Shown piece by piece: positions 27,309 to 36,002 of a DNA stretch of 64,000 nt (the first letter of the stretch is position 1; each line of letters starts with the position of its first letter). The stretch comes from Idiomarina sp. MD25a. Lineage in GTDB: Bacteria > Pseudomonadota > Gammaproteobacteria > Enterobacterales > Alteromonadaceae. The stretch lies in assembly GCF_001870515.1 (NCBI RefSeq), contig NZ_MDGT01000003.1, forward strand, positions 1,184,842 to 1,248,841, written 5' to 3'. The translations under genes and the position numbers were made by a program. A model generated the notes under the pieces. It saw only the letters and a list, made by a program, of their open reading frames with translations, ran no database searches and was not told the DNA's origin.

Positions 27309-28881
27309 AATTACCGACCAAGGTACCTAAATTACGCCCTGACCGATGTAACAGGTTATCACAGACCAGGCGGCTGCGCTCCGGCTGCATATGCTGGATA
27401 GCGAGTGCAGCCTGCGTTAACAGCGCAATTTCATCAACTAGACGACGCGCATTAAACGGCGATGGCGGGTACTTATCAAGTTCTTGCTGTAAACGTTCAA
27501 CAGCTGCGTCATAGCGATTGTATTGACCACGGCTACGCGCAATAAAATCAAACCACGTTGTCAGCAGTTCGGAATCTTTTTCGCAGGCACGCAGCACGTC
27601 TAAACATTGGATGTTACCAGAACCCTCCCAAATCGCATTAATCGGCGCTTCTCGGTAGAGTCGTGGCATAGGTGTATTTTCCATTACCCCCATGCCGCCT
27701 ATTACTTCCATTGCCTCGTAGGTTACCTGAGGCGCGCGTTTACATATCCAATATTTTCCGACAGGAACGAGCAAGCGTGCTAAGCGCTTGGCGTTGGTGT
27801 CGCTGCTATCGAGCCACTGAGCAACCGTAAGCGTCCAAAGTAGCGCACAATCACTTTCGATAGCCATATCGCATAGGAGATTAACCATTAATGGTTGCTC
27901 AATGAGTCGTGCTCCAAATGCGCTTCGGTAATGACAATGATGCAGCGCTTGCACAAGCGATTGCCGTAGCAGGGCAGACGAGCCTATCATGCAGTCAAAC
28001 CGTGTCATTGCGACCATATCAATAATGGTGCGTACACCTTTACCTTCGGCTCCAAGCAAACGCCCTTCAACATCAACTAATTCGACTTCGCATGAAGCGT
28101 TCGATTGATTGCCCATCTTTTGCTTGAGCTGCTGAATATGTATTCCATTGCGGGTCCCGTCTTCACGCCAACGAGGCACCGAAAAGCAGCCGAGCCCGTG
28201 CTTAGTTTGTGCGAGCATCAAAAACAAGTCGCTCATGGGCGCCGATAAGAACCACTTGTGGCCGTTCAATAAGTAGACTTCACCTTCACCTGCTGCACCC
28301 TGTGGTGTCGCTTGAGTGGTATTACTACGCACGTCCGAGCCACCTTGTTTCTCCGTCATCCCCATACCCACAGTCAAAGCCGACTTCTCATAAAACGGAA
28401 TGTCGCGTCGATCGTAAAGTGGTTGCAAAAGTTGTTCACGCAATTGCGGATATAAAGGACTTTGTTGAAGTACAGGAATGGCGGCAAACGTCATGGTAAT
28501 AGGACATCCATGACCCGCCTCAAGTTGGCTATTCAAATAATAACGAATCGTTCGTTCAACGTGAGAATAAGGAGCCGATAATCGCCAAACACCGTTATGA
28601 AGCTTTTGTTCCGCCGCAATCTGCATCAGTTCATGATAACTGCCGTGGTAAGCTATGTGATTGATTCGCTCGCCATAACGGTCATGGGTAAATAATTCGG
28701 GTGGATAATGATTGGCTGCATAACAACGTTCAATGTGTTGAGCACTGCCGAGTAGTGCCCCTAATTTAACCCGTTCGTCTTGTTCAGTAGCCGCTGCAAA
28801 GTGGTAAGCGCATCGCTGCAAAAAGCAATCACTTTGATACACATTATAATCGACAAGATGAGGTGGTTGATTCAGTGGCAT
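27262..28881 (-). CDS. aidB: AidB-like acyl-CoA dehydrogenase
   Basis: The 539-residue flavoprotein resembles E. coli AidB over its full length. Matches include CPITMTFAAIPVL, the flavin-binding GMGMTEKQGGSDVRSNTT, NGHKWFLSAPMSD, KMGNQSNASCEVELVD, MTRFDCMIGSSALLRQ, and the catalytic-region REAPINAIWEGSGNIQCLDVLR. AidB is part of the adaptive response to alkylation and binds DNA; members also show isovaleryl-CoA dehydrogenase activity. It is not next to an ada gene here, so control by Ada is not evident. The DUF3293-like gene follows with an overlap. A possible functional relative in the window is the AlkA-like glycosylase at 61.4 kb. Confidence 0.93.
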   Translation of the reverse strand: MPLNQPPHLVDYNVYQSDCFLQRCAYHFAAATEQDERVKLGALLGSAQHIERCYAANHYPPELFTHDRYGERINHIAYHGSYHELMQIAAEQKLHNGVWRLSAPYSHVERTIRYYLNSQLEAGHGCPITMTFAAIPVLQQSPLYPQLREQLLQPLYDRRDIPFYEKSALTVGMGMTEKQGGSDVRSNTTQATPQGAAGEGEVYLLNGHKWFLSAPMSDLFLMLAQTKHGLGCFSVPRWREDGTRNGIHIQQLKQKMGNQSNASCEVELVDVEGRLLGAEGKGVRTIIDMVAMTRFDCMIGSSALLRQSLVQALHHCHYRSAFGARLIEQPLMVNLLCDMAIESDCALLWTLTVAQWLDSSDTNAKRLARLLVPVGKYWICKRAPQVTYEAMEVIGGMGVMENTPMPRLYREAPINAIWEGSGNIQCLDVLRACEKDSELLTTWFDFIARSRGQYNRYDAAVERLQQELDKYPPSPFNARRLVDEIALLTQAALAIQHMQPERSRLVCDNLLHRSGRNLGTLVGNFDTAHQWVKDSFTVG

Positions 28882-28899
28882 AGTATGGATATCTAAAGG

Positions 28900-29760
28900 T
28901 TAATGCCTATTATTGAACTCGGGTCGTGGGCGATCAGCGCCGAGCCAAAGATCTAAAGACTGGCGAAAATCTGAGTCGCTTTTCACTTGTTCAATAACGC
29001 GGTTCATATTGTTAATTGCATGCTGTCCCCACTGGTTATTACTGCAACCGACAGCACCAAGTATTACTGAGTCGCTGTTTTCTTTGATCGGAATAAATAC
29101 GAGCGGTTCAAAATCTGGGTTTGTTTGACCTTCCGTGCGTTGGAAGTAGGTCATCAGCATCTTATAATCGAGCGTGTAATCAATTCGACCCGTGGCAATC
29201 ATCGCCATTAAGTTCATGTGCGCACCTTCACCCGATACCTCTTGGAAGTGGTCGGACGGTATTAAGTAATCTTCAACGATAGGCTGTAATTCACCATAAC
29301 GACGTTCAATGGGTTGTGCGAAACGGTAATTGCTTTGCGCCAAGGCAGTAAATGACAACGGCTCACCGAATGCTTTAATTAACTGTTGAGCATTTGACGC
29401 GGTCGTGATCACGCCGTGCGGCGGGTACGCATGTGTTACATCCGAGAAAATAAAGTCTTTGTTGTAATCACTGCCTTTAATTAAGCATGGAAAGCACAAG
29501 TGTTGGTTTTTTCGCATTAACATGGTGATGCGGCGTGAGGGCAATTTGCGCGTGCTTTGAGAAAGCGCCGGTAATTCGCGTTCAAAGGTGTCAACTAATG
29601 TATCGCAAAAGCCCTCGTGCTCGTATTCGCCTTGCCAAATATGGAAGGGGGGAGATACATTAACGCCCCAAATAATATCATCATGCTGGTCGGCAAACGC
29701 CCATGACGAGGCACACAACATAAACAGAATTGAAGACACTTTTAGCTTAGTACCCATCAT
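28900..29760 (-). CDS. periplasmic substrate-binding protein (SBP family 3-like)
   Basis: The 286-residue product has a signal peptide (MGTKLKVSSILFMLCASSWAFA) and a bilobed solute-binding-protein layout. Its first strand DDIIWGVNVSPPFHIW and GEYEHEGFCDTLVDTFERELP resemble family 3 binding proteins, and GRIDYTLDYKMLMTYF belongs to the second lobe. No ABC-transporter permease or ATPase lies beside it, so it may be a free-standing receptor or a periplasmic sensor part. Two ATG codons (29760 and 29757) are possible starts. It is divergent from the hydrolase gene, with a 10-base inverted repeat between them. Confidence 0.82.
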   Translation of the reverse strand: MMGTKLKVSSILFMLCASSWAFADQHDDIIWGVNVSPPFHIWQGEYEHEGFCDTLVDTFERELPALSQSTRKLPSRRITMLMRKNQHLCFPCLIKGSDYNKDFIFSDVTHAYPPHGVITTASNAQQLIKAFGEPLSFTALAQSNYRFAQPIERRYGELQPIVEDYLIPSDHFQEVSGEGAHMNLMAMIATGRIDYTLDYKMLMTYFQRTEGQTNPDFEPLVFIPIKENSDSVILGAVGCSNNQWGQHAINNMNRVIEQVKSDSDFRQSLDLWLGADRPRPEFNNRH

Positions 29761-29796
29761 AAATTGGTTCTCTACATGTTAGAGTCATATCTATCG

Positions 29797-29821
29797 TTGA
29801 TTTTTTCTAACAAAAAATCAA
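29797..29821. repeat. perfect 10-bp inverted repeat in divergent gap
   Basis: Bases 29797-29806 (TTGATTTTTT) and 29812-29821 are exact complements separated by CTAAC. The pair lies between the binding-protein gene and the hydrolase gene. It could be an operator or a hairpin terminator-like element, and both strands carry a run of T in an arm. Confidence 0.7.
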
Positions 29822-29853
29822 TATATTTTTAAATGTAAGTTATAGGGGCGAAA

Positions 29854-30354
29854 ATGACAAAGATCGTTTTCAATCACGGCAAAGAAAGTGGCCCTTGGGG
29901 GCATAAAATCGAGGCGCTCGCGAAGGTTGCAAAAAGTCGAAACTTTGCGGTAGACAGCATTGACTACCAAGATCAACTGGACCCAGATGAACGTGCGGAC
30001 CGCTTGACTCAATATCTAAATGAGGATGAGGGGGAGCAGGTTATTTTAGTTGGCTCGAGTATGGGCGGATACGTTGCATTGGCGAATAGTCAGCATCGCA
30101 AAGTCAGAGGGTGCTTTTTGATGGCTCCAGCGCTCTATATGGGTGGTAAAGTCGACTTTGATACGGTGCGCCCAACCGGACCTGTCACTGTGGTTCATGG
30201 TTGGCAAGACGATATTGTTAAGTGGCAAAACAGTGTTAAGTTTTGTCAGCGCATTGCCGCGGAGTTGCATCTAATTGACGATGATCATCGACTCATCAAC
30301 CGCCTTGATGTCGTCGTGCGCGACTTTGAGCTGTTTTTGGAGCGCATGGCATGA
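29854..30354 (+). CDS. alpha/beta hydrolase
   Basis: The 166-residue product is a small alpha/beta-fold hydrolase. The oxyanion-side stretch FNHGKESGPWG opens the fold. The nucleophile elbow is GSSMGG near residues 67-72 (Ser at 69), the acid is the Asp of HGWQDD, and the catalytic His lies in DDDHRL. The triad is therefore complete. The size and pattern suit the YqiA/esterase group, but the substrate is unknown. It overlaps the following HIT gene by four bases (ATGA), so the two are translationally coupled. It leads a run of five same-strand genes that includes heme oxygenase and the phytochrome. Confidence 0.88.
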   Translation: MTKIVFNHGKESGPWGHKIEALAKVAKSRNFAVDSIDYQDQLDPDERADRLTQYLNEDEGEQVILVGSSMGGYVALANSQHRKVRGCFLMAPALYMGGKVDFDTVRPTGPVTVVHGWQDDIVKWQNSVKFCQRIAAELHLIDDDHRLINRLDVVVRDFELFLERMA

Positions 30355-30770
30355 CCGATTTTGTACTCGATACTCGTTTAGCTAACGATTCGATTTTGCT
30401 GGCGCGAGGGCCATTATCACAACTGCGCCTAATGAAAGCAGCCGACTGTGTTTGGTTTTTACTGGTGCCCGAGCAAAACGATGTGAGCGAAATTACCCAG
30501 TTATCAGAGAGTGAGCAGTTTAACCTGTGGAAAGAAAGCCAAGCGTTGAGCGAGTGGTTGTTACGACAGTACCCGGAATGTAAATTAAATATCGCTGCGA
30601 TAGGGAATGTCGTTAGCCAGCTGCACGTCCATCATGTTGTTCGTTTTCCTACGGATCCGTTTTGGCCTGCACCCATATGGGGTCAAAAAATGAGTCGTTT
30701 TCACTCGGAAGAGCAGGTTGAGGCGATACGTTCAGGCTTGAGCGACTGTTCTAAATTTATTTTGGTTTAA
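30351..30770 (+). CDS. HIT-family protein
   Basis: The 139-residue protein has a HIT fold with the triad HVHHV in QLHVHHVVRFPTDPFW, a form in which the usual H-x-H-x-H spacing is altered to H-x-H-H. It belongs to the short proteobacterial HIT branch distinct from HinT at 0.9 kb. It probably hydrolyses nucleotide-linked compounds such as diadenosine polyphosphates. It is coupled by a four-base overlap to the hydrolase gene, and heme oxygenase follows 37 bases on. Confidence 0.87.
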   Translation: MTDFVLDTRLANDSILLARGPLSQLRLMKAADCVWFLLVPEQNDVSEITQLSESEQFNLWKESQALSEWLLRQYPECKLNIAAIGNVVSQLHVHHVVRFPTDPFWPAPIWGQKMSRFHSEEQVEAIRSGLSDCSKFILV

Positions 30771-30807
30771 GGTGATCGATAATATCGGCAAAACCGTTAG
30801 ATAAGTC

Positions 30808-31407
30808 ATGAAAAAACACTCTGCACTGTTACATATGAAGCAAGCAACCGAAAACGCTCACCGAGCGGCGGAGCGGACGGGGCTAATGCAGCCTTTAATG
30901 CGCGTTGATGTGAGCGTGGATGATTATTTGCATGCGCTCAATGGCCTCTATCACTGGTTAGATCAATATGAGGTGTGTTTGCAAACCTGGTTACCAAAGC
31001 AGGTTGAGCGGTCGGGGGATTATCACTATCAGCCCCGCACGAGCCATATTGTCAGTGATATTCATGCGTTAGGGGGATTTACACCGCCGCCGCAGATACA
31101 CCATGAGCAAGCTTTATCGGTTTACCAAGCGCTCGGATATGCCTATGTCATCGAAGGTAGCACACAGGGTGGACGTATACTTAAGCAGAGACTGGAACAT
31201 GTCTTGCAGCTTGATGACAAAGCGACAAATTACTTTGGTTTTTATCAGCAGGGTAATTGGCAACGATTCATTCGTGCGTTCGAGCGTCTGTCACTTACTG
31301 ATGCACAACTGCAGGAAATGACAAACGCTGCTCTCAGCGCATTTCGCTCGTTCACAGAAGTTGCGGAGCAAGTCGCGCAACGTGTCAGCTCAAGAGTAGC
31401 TCATTAA
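30808..31407 (+). CDS. bphO: biliverdin-producing heme oxygenase
   Basis: The 199-residue product is a helical heme oxygenase of the BphO type. The proximal-His region is ATENAHRAAERTGLM near residue 18, and the distal helix contains YVIEGSTQGGRIL, with the Gly-rich stretch over the heme pocket. It would open heme to biliverdin, iron and carbon monoxide. The bacteriophytochrome gene starts 17 bases after it, and its chromophore is biliverdin, so the two form a standard pigment-receptor pair. Confidence 0.93.
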   Translation: MKKHSALLHMKQATENAHRAAERTGLMQPLMRVDVSVDDYLHALNGLYHWLDQYEVCLQTWLPKQVERSGDYHYQPRTSHIVSDIHALGGFTPPPQIHHEQALSVYQALGYAYVIEGSTQGGRILKQRLEHVLQLDDKATNYFGFYQQGNWQRFIRAFERLSLTDAQLQEMTNAALSAFRSFTEVAEQVAQRVSSRVAH

Positions 31408-31424
31408 TTATCTAGGTGGTGTTC

Positions 31425-33491
31425 GTGCCCGACAGTAACTCGGTTTCATATCAACAGGCCATGGAAAACTGTGCCAAAGAGCCCGTGCATGCACCACAGT
31501 GCGTGCAGGCTATTGGTTGCTTGCTCGCTATCGATATAAAAGGCGATCACATTGTTGCGGTAAGCGAGAACAGTGAAGCAATATTGCGTCGTTCTGTTGA
31601 TGATTTAATGGCAAAGCGCTTGGATGAGTGCATGTCGGATGATTTCGTCAGTCAGTTCAACGACGCAAGACAACGATTAAAGAATGGTTCAGAGCACGAG
31701 ATTGTGGCATGGTCAGACGGTCAACATGACTTTTTTTCCCGAGTTTACTTTAGTCAATCTTGGTTGGTGATTGAGACTGAGCCTGATAGTGCAACGTCGG
31801 ATTTGAAGCGTTCATGTTACTTTGATAGAGCACTACTCGATATTTCAAACGCTAAAAGCGTCGAGCAAACGATGCAAAAGCTGTGTCATGCCATTGCCGA
31901 ACTAAGCGGCTATGAACGCGTTCTGGTATACAAATTTGATGGTGACTGGAACGGTCGAGTGGTCTGCGAGCACACCACGTGTGAGGATATTGAAAAGTAC
32001 ATTGGGCTGAGTTTTCCGGCGAGCGATATTCCAAGCCAAGTGCGTGAACTGTATCGGGTTAATCCGATTCGTTATATCGCTGATGTAGACACCGAGGATG
32101 CGATGATCCGTTACGCTGAGTCACTCTCACCAACGCGGCTCGACTTGTCGCTAGGAACACTCCGTGGCAAATCGCCCATTCATACAGAGTATATGAAAAA
32201 TATGGGATTACAGCGCTCAATGTCGGTCGCTGTGTTTGATCAGAGCCAGCTTTGGGGGTTGGTTTCCTGTCATGGCGTGTCAGCGCAGCAATTGTCGTAT
32301 TCGACTCGACTCAACATTCATTCGTTAGTAAAACTGGCCGAGCAGCGTTTGATGCTCCATAAACAATTTGAAGCCGACCGTTTCTTTGATCGCGTTGAAG
32401 AAAGTCGCAAAGCGCTTCTTGATCGTAAACGCGAAATCAAATCGCCGCAGCATCTTTTAGAAGACGAGGGTGACTATTGGTTGAAACTGTTTGAAGCCAC
32501 TGCGGTGGCGTTGATAACGACTCAAACTCATCGCGTGGTCGGCGACGAAATTGATGTATCAACGCTACAAAAAGTTAGGGTCTGGCTGAACGAGAACCAT
32601 GGTGTTACTGGGCTGTTTACCGAACGCGACTGTCGCTTATCTGAACTGAGGCAAGCGATTCCTGAGCTTCCTTATTGCGGTGTGCTTGCGGTTTCAATGC
32701 CCGTTGATAAACGTAACCAAGGTTGGTTGGTATTTTTCCGCCAACAAGAAACCGAAGTATTTCGTTGGGCGGGTAGTCTAGAAAAAGGGGATGTACGTGA
32801 GTACCAAGGGCGGCAAGTACTTTCGCCGCGAAACTCGTTCAAGCAATGGCAGCAAGACGTGGATGGCTATGCACCTGTATGGACAGAGATTCAGGTGGAA
32901 GCGGCTAAAACGCTCGCAGAAGATCTCGCCATCGGAGCGTCTGCTTTCCAAATTGAAAAGTTGAATCAAGAACTAACGGAAGCGAATGAGCGTCTGGAGC
33001 ATCTGGTGCACACCGATGCGCTCACGCAAGTTTGGAACCGTTATCATATGGAACAAACTTTAGAAGAAGAAGTAAAACGGTGTGAGCGTCATGGTAGAGA
33101 CCTTTCCGTTATTCTATTAGACATCGATCACTTTAAACGTGTTAATGACGACTACGGTCATGATGTGGGTGATCATGTACTTAAACTTATCAGTGAGGCG
33201 CTGGACAAGTGGTTACGCAGTAGCGATGTGTTTGGCCGTTGGGGCGGCGAAGAGTTTTTAATCATAGCCCCAGAAACTGATCTTGAAAGTGCGGGTCAAC
33301 TGGCTGAGCGATTACGACGGCGATTAGCGAATCTACAATTTGACAAAGTTGGTCAAGTCACGGCAAGCTTTGGCGTAGCCCAACTGTCGCGTGCTGAAAG
33401 TCGTAACAGTTTGGTTAAACGCGCTGACAACGCGTTATACCAAGTCAAAGAGTCTGGACGGAACAGTGTGGAGGTCTCGCCAGGCAAATAA
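31425..33491 (+). CDS. bphP: bacteriophytochrome with GGDEF diguanylate cyclase output
   Basis: The 688-residue product has PAS-GAF-PHY photosensory domains followed by a GGDEF domain. The biliverdin-attaching Cys is in ENCAKEPVHAP near residue 16, and the GAF motif FPASDIPSQVRELY and the chromophore-pocket His region SPIHTEYMKNMG are intact. The PHY tongue has PRNSF and a W-A-G motif. The output is GRWGGEEF, an active-site variant of GGDEF, with an RSSD inhibitory I-site five residues before it, so cyclic-di-GMP synthesis with product feedback is expected. I prefer the GTG at 31425, preceded by AGGTGG; GTG codons at 31416 and 31419 are alternatives. Heme oxygenase lies upstream. Confidence 0.95.
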   Translation: MPDSNSVSYQQAMENCAKEPVHAPQCVQAIGCLLAIDIKGDHIVAVSENSEAILRRSVDDLMAKRLDECMSDDFVSQFNDARQRLKNGSEHEIVAWSDGQHDFFSRVYFSQSWLVIETEPDSATSDLKRSCYFDRALLDISNAKSVEQTMQKLCHAIAELSGYERVLVYKFDGDWNGRVVCEHTTCEDIEKYIGLSFPASDIPSQVRELYRVNPIRYIADVDTEDAMIRYAESLSPTRLDLSLGTLRGKSPIHTEYMKNMGLQRSMSVAVFDQSQLWGLVSCHGVSAQQLSYSTRLNIHSLVKLAEQRLMLHKQFEADRFFDRVEESRKALLDRKREIKSPQHLLEDEGDYWLKLFEATAVALITTQTHRVVGDEIDVSTLQKVRVWLNENHGVTGLFTERDCRLSELRQAIPELPYCGVLAVSMPVDKRNQGWLVFFRQQETEVFRWAGSLEKGDVREYQGRQVLSPRNSFKQWQQDVDGYAPVWTEIQVEAAKTLAEDLAIGASAFQIEKLNQELTEANERLEHLVHTDALTQVWNRYHMEQTLEEEVKRCERHGRDLSVILLDIDHFKRVNDDYGHDVGDHVLKLISEALDKWLRSSDVFGRWGGEEFLIIAPETDLESAGQLAERLRRRLANLQFDKVGQVTASFGVAQLSRAESRNSLVKRADNALYQVKESGRNSVEVSPGK

Positions 33492-33506
33492 TAAAAGGAA
33501 TAAAAC

Positions 33507-34496
33507 ATGTGGCCTCAACTTGAGTGGTCAACCCGTTCTGAGCTTTTAAACCTTGCCGAACAGGCAGGGGGGATTATCGCTCAATTTGAATCGGTTGAGG
33601 TCGACAGTGTAACGGCTCAAACGTGGCTTAACGAAAAGCAGACAGCCAGTATTGAATGTGAAAACCTAAATGCTCATCGTATTAATCTCTCGGCACTTTA
33701 TGACCATATCGAGCACTGGGACCCGCTAAACGAACAAGCATTAAAAAAAGCACATCGGCAGTTGATGTTGAACTTGAGCATGCGTGCAGGTCAGTACCGC
33801 GGTACTTCAGTCGCTATTTATCATCACGGCCGTAATATTTATGCTTCACCACCCGCCACGGGTATCGCACGAACACTCAGCGAATTATTTACCGAACTCA
33901 ACGCCGATCATTGTCATCCCCTGTATCGCGCTGCACTGTTTTTTAATGTCTTTGAAAGTTGGCAACCGTTTGCCGAAGCGAATGGTTGTATCACACGATT
34001 TTGGCTCACCCTATTGATGCGTTCTTGGCACCCACTTTTTCAATGGCTCAATATTGAGCAAAGTTGGCTAGCATCAATCGACGAACTGGCAGAAGCGCGA
34101 CAAACCGAACGTAATGAGCGAGCCGAAGCGTATATCCTGTGGCTGACTGGAGTTCTCCGAACGAGCTTGAATGAACTCACGCAAAAGCTGGCTATCTGCA
34201 GTGAGCAAACAGTGGATGAAGTGCAAAAAAGTTCGGATAAGTTTTCGGATGTATGTTCGGTAAAAGGTTCGGAAAAATGGCCGACAGCCCGCAAAGTACT
34301 GTTTTTAGTCAATAAAGAACGGGGGATTAGCGCGCAACGTATTGCCGAACTGTTGGGTTTGAGTTCGAGAGCTGTAGAGAAGCAATTTGCCCGACTCAAA
34401 CAACAAGGTAAGCTCGAACGCGTGGGTAGTCCACGAGGCGGTTATTGGCGCGTTATGGTTTCTCCGTCGCAACAGTTATCGTTACCGGAATGCTAA
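33507..34496 (+). CDS. degenerate Fic-domain protein (pseudo-Fic)
   Basis: The 329-residue product has the layout of class II Fic adenylyltransferases. The helical inhibitory segment is at residues 46-51 (TASIEC, where the family has S/TxxxEG/N), the flap strand region RGTSVAIYHHGRNIYASPP at 98-116, the core helix at 137-164 and a winged helix near the end (GISAQRIAELLGLSSRAVEKQF). The active-site motif HPFx(D/E)GNGRxxR reads QPFAEANGCITR: catalytic His is Gln153, a Gly is Ala158 and an Arg is Cys161, while Asn159, Gly160 and the last Arg remain. AMP transfer should therefore be lost or altered. It lies 15 bases after the phytochrome gene. Assignment by motif comparison only. Confidence 0.8.
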   Translation: MWPQLEWSTRSELLNLAEQAGGIIAQFESVEVDSVTAQTWLNEKQTASIECENLNAHRINLSALYDHIEHWDPLNEQALKKAHRQLMLNLSMRAGQYRGTSVAIYHHGRNIYASPPATGIARTLSELFTELNADHCHPLYRAALFFNVFESWQPFAEANGCITRFWLTLLMRSWHPLFQWLNIEQSWLASIDELAEARQTERNERAEAYILWLTGVLRTSLNELTQKLAICSEQTVDEVQKSSDKFSDVCSVKGSEKWPTARKVLFLVNKERGISAQRIAELLGLSSRAVEKQFARLKQQGKLERVGSPRGGYWRVMVSPSQQLSLPEC

Positions 34497-35835
34497 ACTG
34501 CTGACGTATTTTTTCAGCCAAGGTATGTTGTGCTGGCGCAGAACCGTGTACCAAGCGAACGGCTTGGACGGGAAATTCAGCATTGCCAATAAAAGCGAGT
34601 AATTCGTCCTGATCAGCATGGGCGGAGTAACCGGTTAGCGAATATACCTGAGCATTTACTTTTCTTTTTTGCTGGTTAATCGTCACTACATCACCCGTAG
34701 CCGCTCGTTGAATCTGCTCACCCAGCGTCCCTTTCGCTTGGTAACCAACAAACAATATATCCGTGCGAGGATCTTCTATCAACGCATCAAGATAGTTAAT
34801 AATGCGTCCTCCGGTACACATCCCTGAGCCTGCAATCACAATGACCGGCTCAGCCGTCGATTTGAGACGGTTAACCAAAGCGAGGTGCAAGCTATGCTCA
34901 TCCACTGGGTGTGCGTGGCTAAAGTCTAACGGATGTCGTCCATGAGCTTGGCGAGACCGGCTGGTTGCATCCCATAGGGCTTCATGGTGCTGGTAGATGT
35001 CAGTTACTTTGTTCGCCATTGGCGAATCGATGACAATCTCGGGAAAATCGGTGTCCTTTGAAGACGCGTGTTGGTGCCAAATTTGTTCAAACTCATAGAG
35101 CAGCTCTTGCGTGCGGCCAATGCTAAATGCAGGAATTAAAATGGCGCCGCCATCGACAACAGCACGTTTTATAATCGACTCGAGTTGTTGTGCTCGATGA
35201 CTGCGGTCACCATGCGACCGATCCCCATAAGTGCTCTCTAAAACAAGTAAATCAGCGCGTTTAAGCGGTGTTGGATCGTTGATTAGCGGTGAGTTACGGC
35301 AGCCTAAGTCGCCGGAAAAGACAACACGTTTATGCAACGGCTTAATATCAAAACAGAGATAAGACGAACCCAGTATGTGTCCTGCCTCTTCGAACGTGAT
35401 GCTAAGTGAGGGTAGAACATCCACCGTTTGACCATATTCACAAACAACCACATGCCGCGCGAGCAATGTGTTAAATGCCGCGAGTGCGCTTTCGTCGCGG
35501 ATACCTGCGAGTTGCAGAGAGTCGCCCAGTACCAATTGCATTAATGCAAGTGTGGCTGCCGTACAGTAAATCGGGCCACGATAACCCAGCGCGAGCAACT
35601 GCGGTAACCGGCCGACATGATCGAGGTGTGCATGAGTAATAAACACAGCCGCCAAACTATCGACATCGACATACGGCGTTAAGTCATCCTCTTGCGCGCT
35701 ACCCTGAAATGCGCCGCAGTCGATCATCACCGTTTGTTGAGCGTTTAAATGCCATAAGTGGCACGAGCCTGTCACCTGCCAAGTACCACCTAAATGTGTT
35801 AAATGGATTGGCCACTCGATGGATAGTTCATTCAC
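34453..35835 (-). CDS. MBL-fold beta-CASP RNA exonuclease-like protein
   Basis: The 460-residue protein has a metallo-beta-lactamase domain with HAHLDHVGRLPQL (zinc motif HxHxDH), followed by a beta-CASP domain (DSPMANKVTDIY, GSGMCTGGRIINYL). It ends with the RNA-metabolising MBL motif GYSAHADQDELLAF and VHGSAPAQHTLAEKI. This is the RNase J/CPSF73-like family found widely in bacteria, sometimes annotated as an exonuclease. The substrate is probably RNA. Its last 44 bases overlap the 3' end of the pseudo-Fic gene on the other strand. Confidence 0.93.
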   Translation of the reverse strand: MNELSIEWPIHLTHLGGTWQVTGSCHLWHLNAQQTVMIDCGAFQGSAQEDDLTPYVDVDSLAAVFITHAHLDHVGRLPQLLALGYRGPIYCTAATLALMQLVLGDSLQLAGIRDESALAAFNTLLARHVVVCEYGQTVDVLPSLSITFEEAGHILGSSYLCFDIKPLHKRVVFSGDLGCRNSPLINDPTPLKRADLLVLESTYGDRSHGDRSHRAQQLESIIKRAVVDGGAILIPAFSIGRTQELLYEFEQIWHQHASSKDTDFPEIVIDSPMANKVTDIYQHHEALWDATSRSRQAHGRHPLDFSHAHPVDEHSLHLALVNRLKSTAEPVIVIAGSGMCTGGRIINYLDALIEDPRTDILFVGYQAKGTLGEQIQRAATGDVVTINQQKRKVNAQVYSLTGYSAHADQDELLAFIGNAEFPVQAVRLVHGSAPAQHTLAEKIRQQFSIPVTITVATEKP

Positions 35836-36002
35836 AGTGTTTAGCCTTATTTACTTTTTTGCATAGTGTAGCTTAGTTTAATTTACTGACACGGAGATAT
35901 AGCCGACATCGTGTGTAAGCCTGAGTCACTCGCATTGCGCAAGCTTAACCAACACCAGTAGAATAGCGGCTTGCTGTTTTTGATGAAAAGGAAGTTAACG
36001 TA

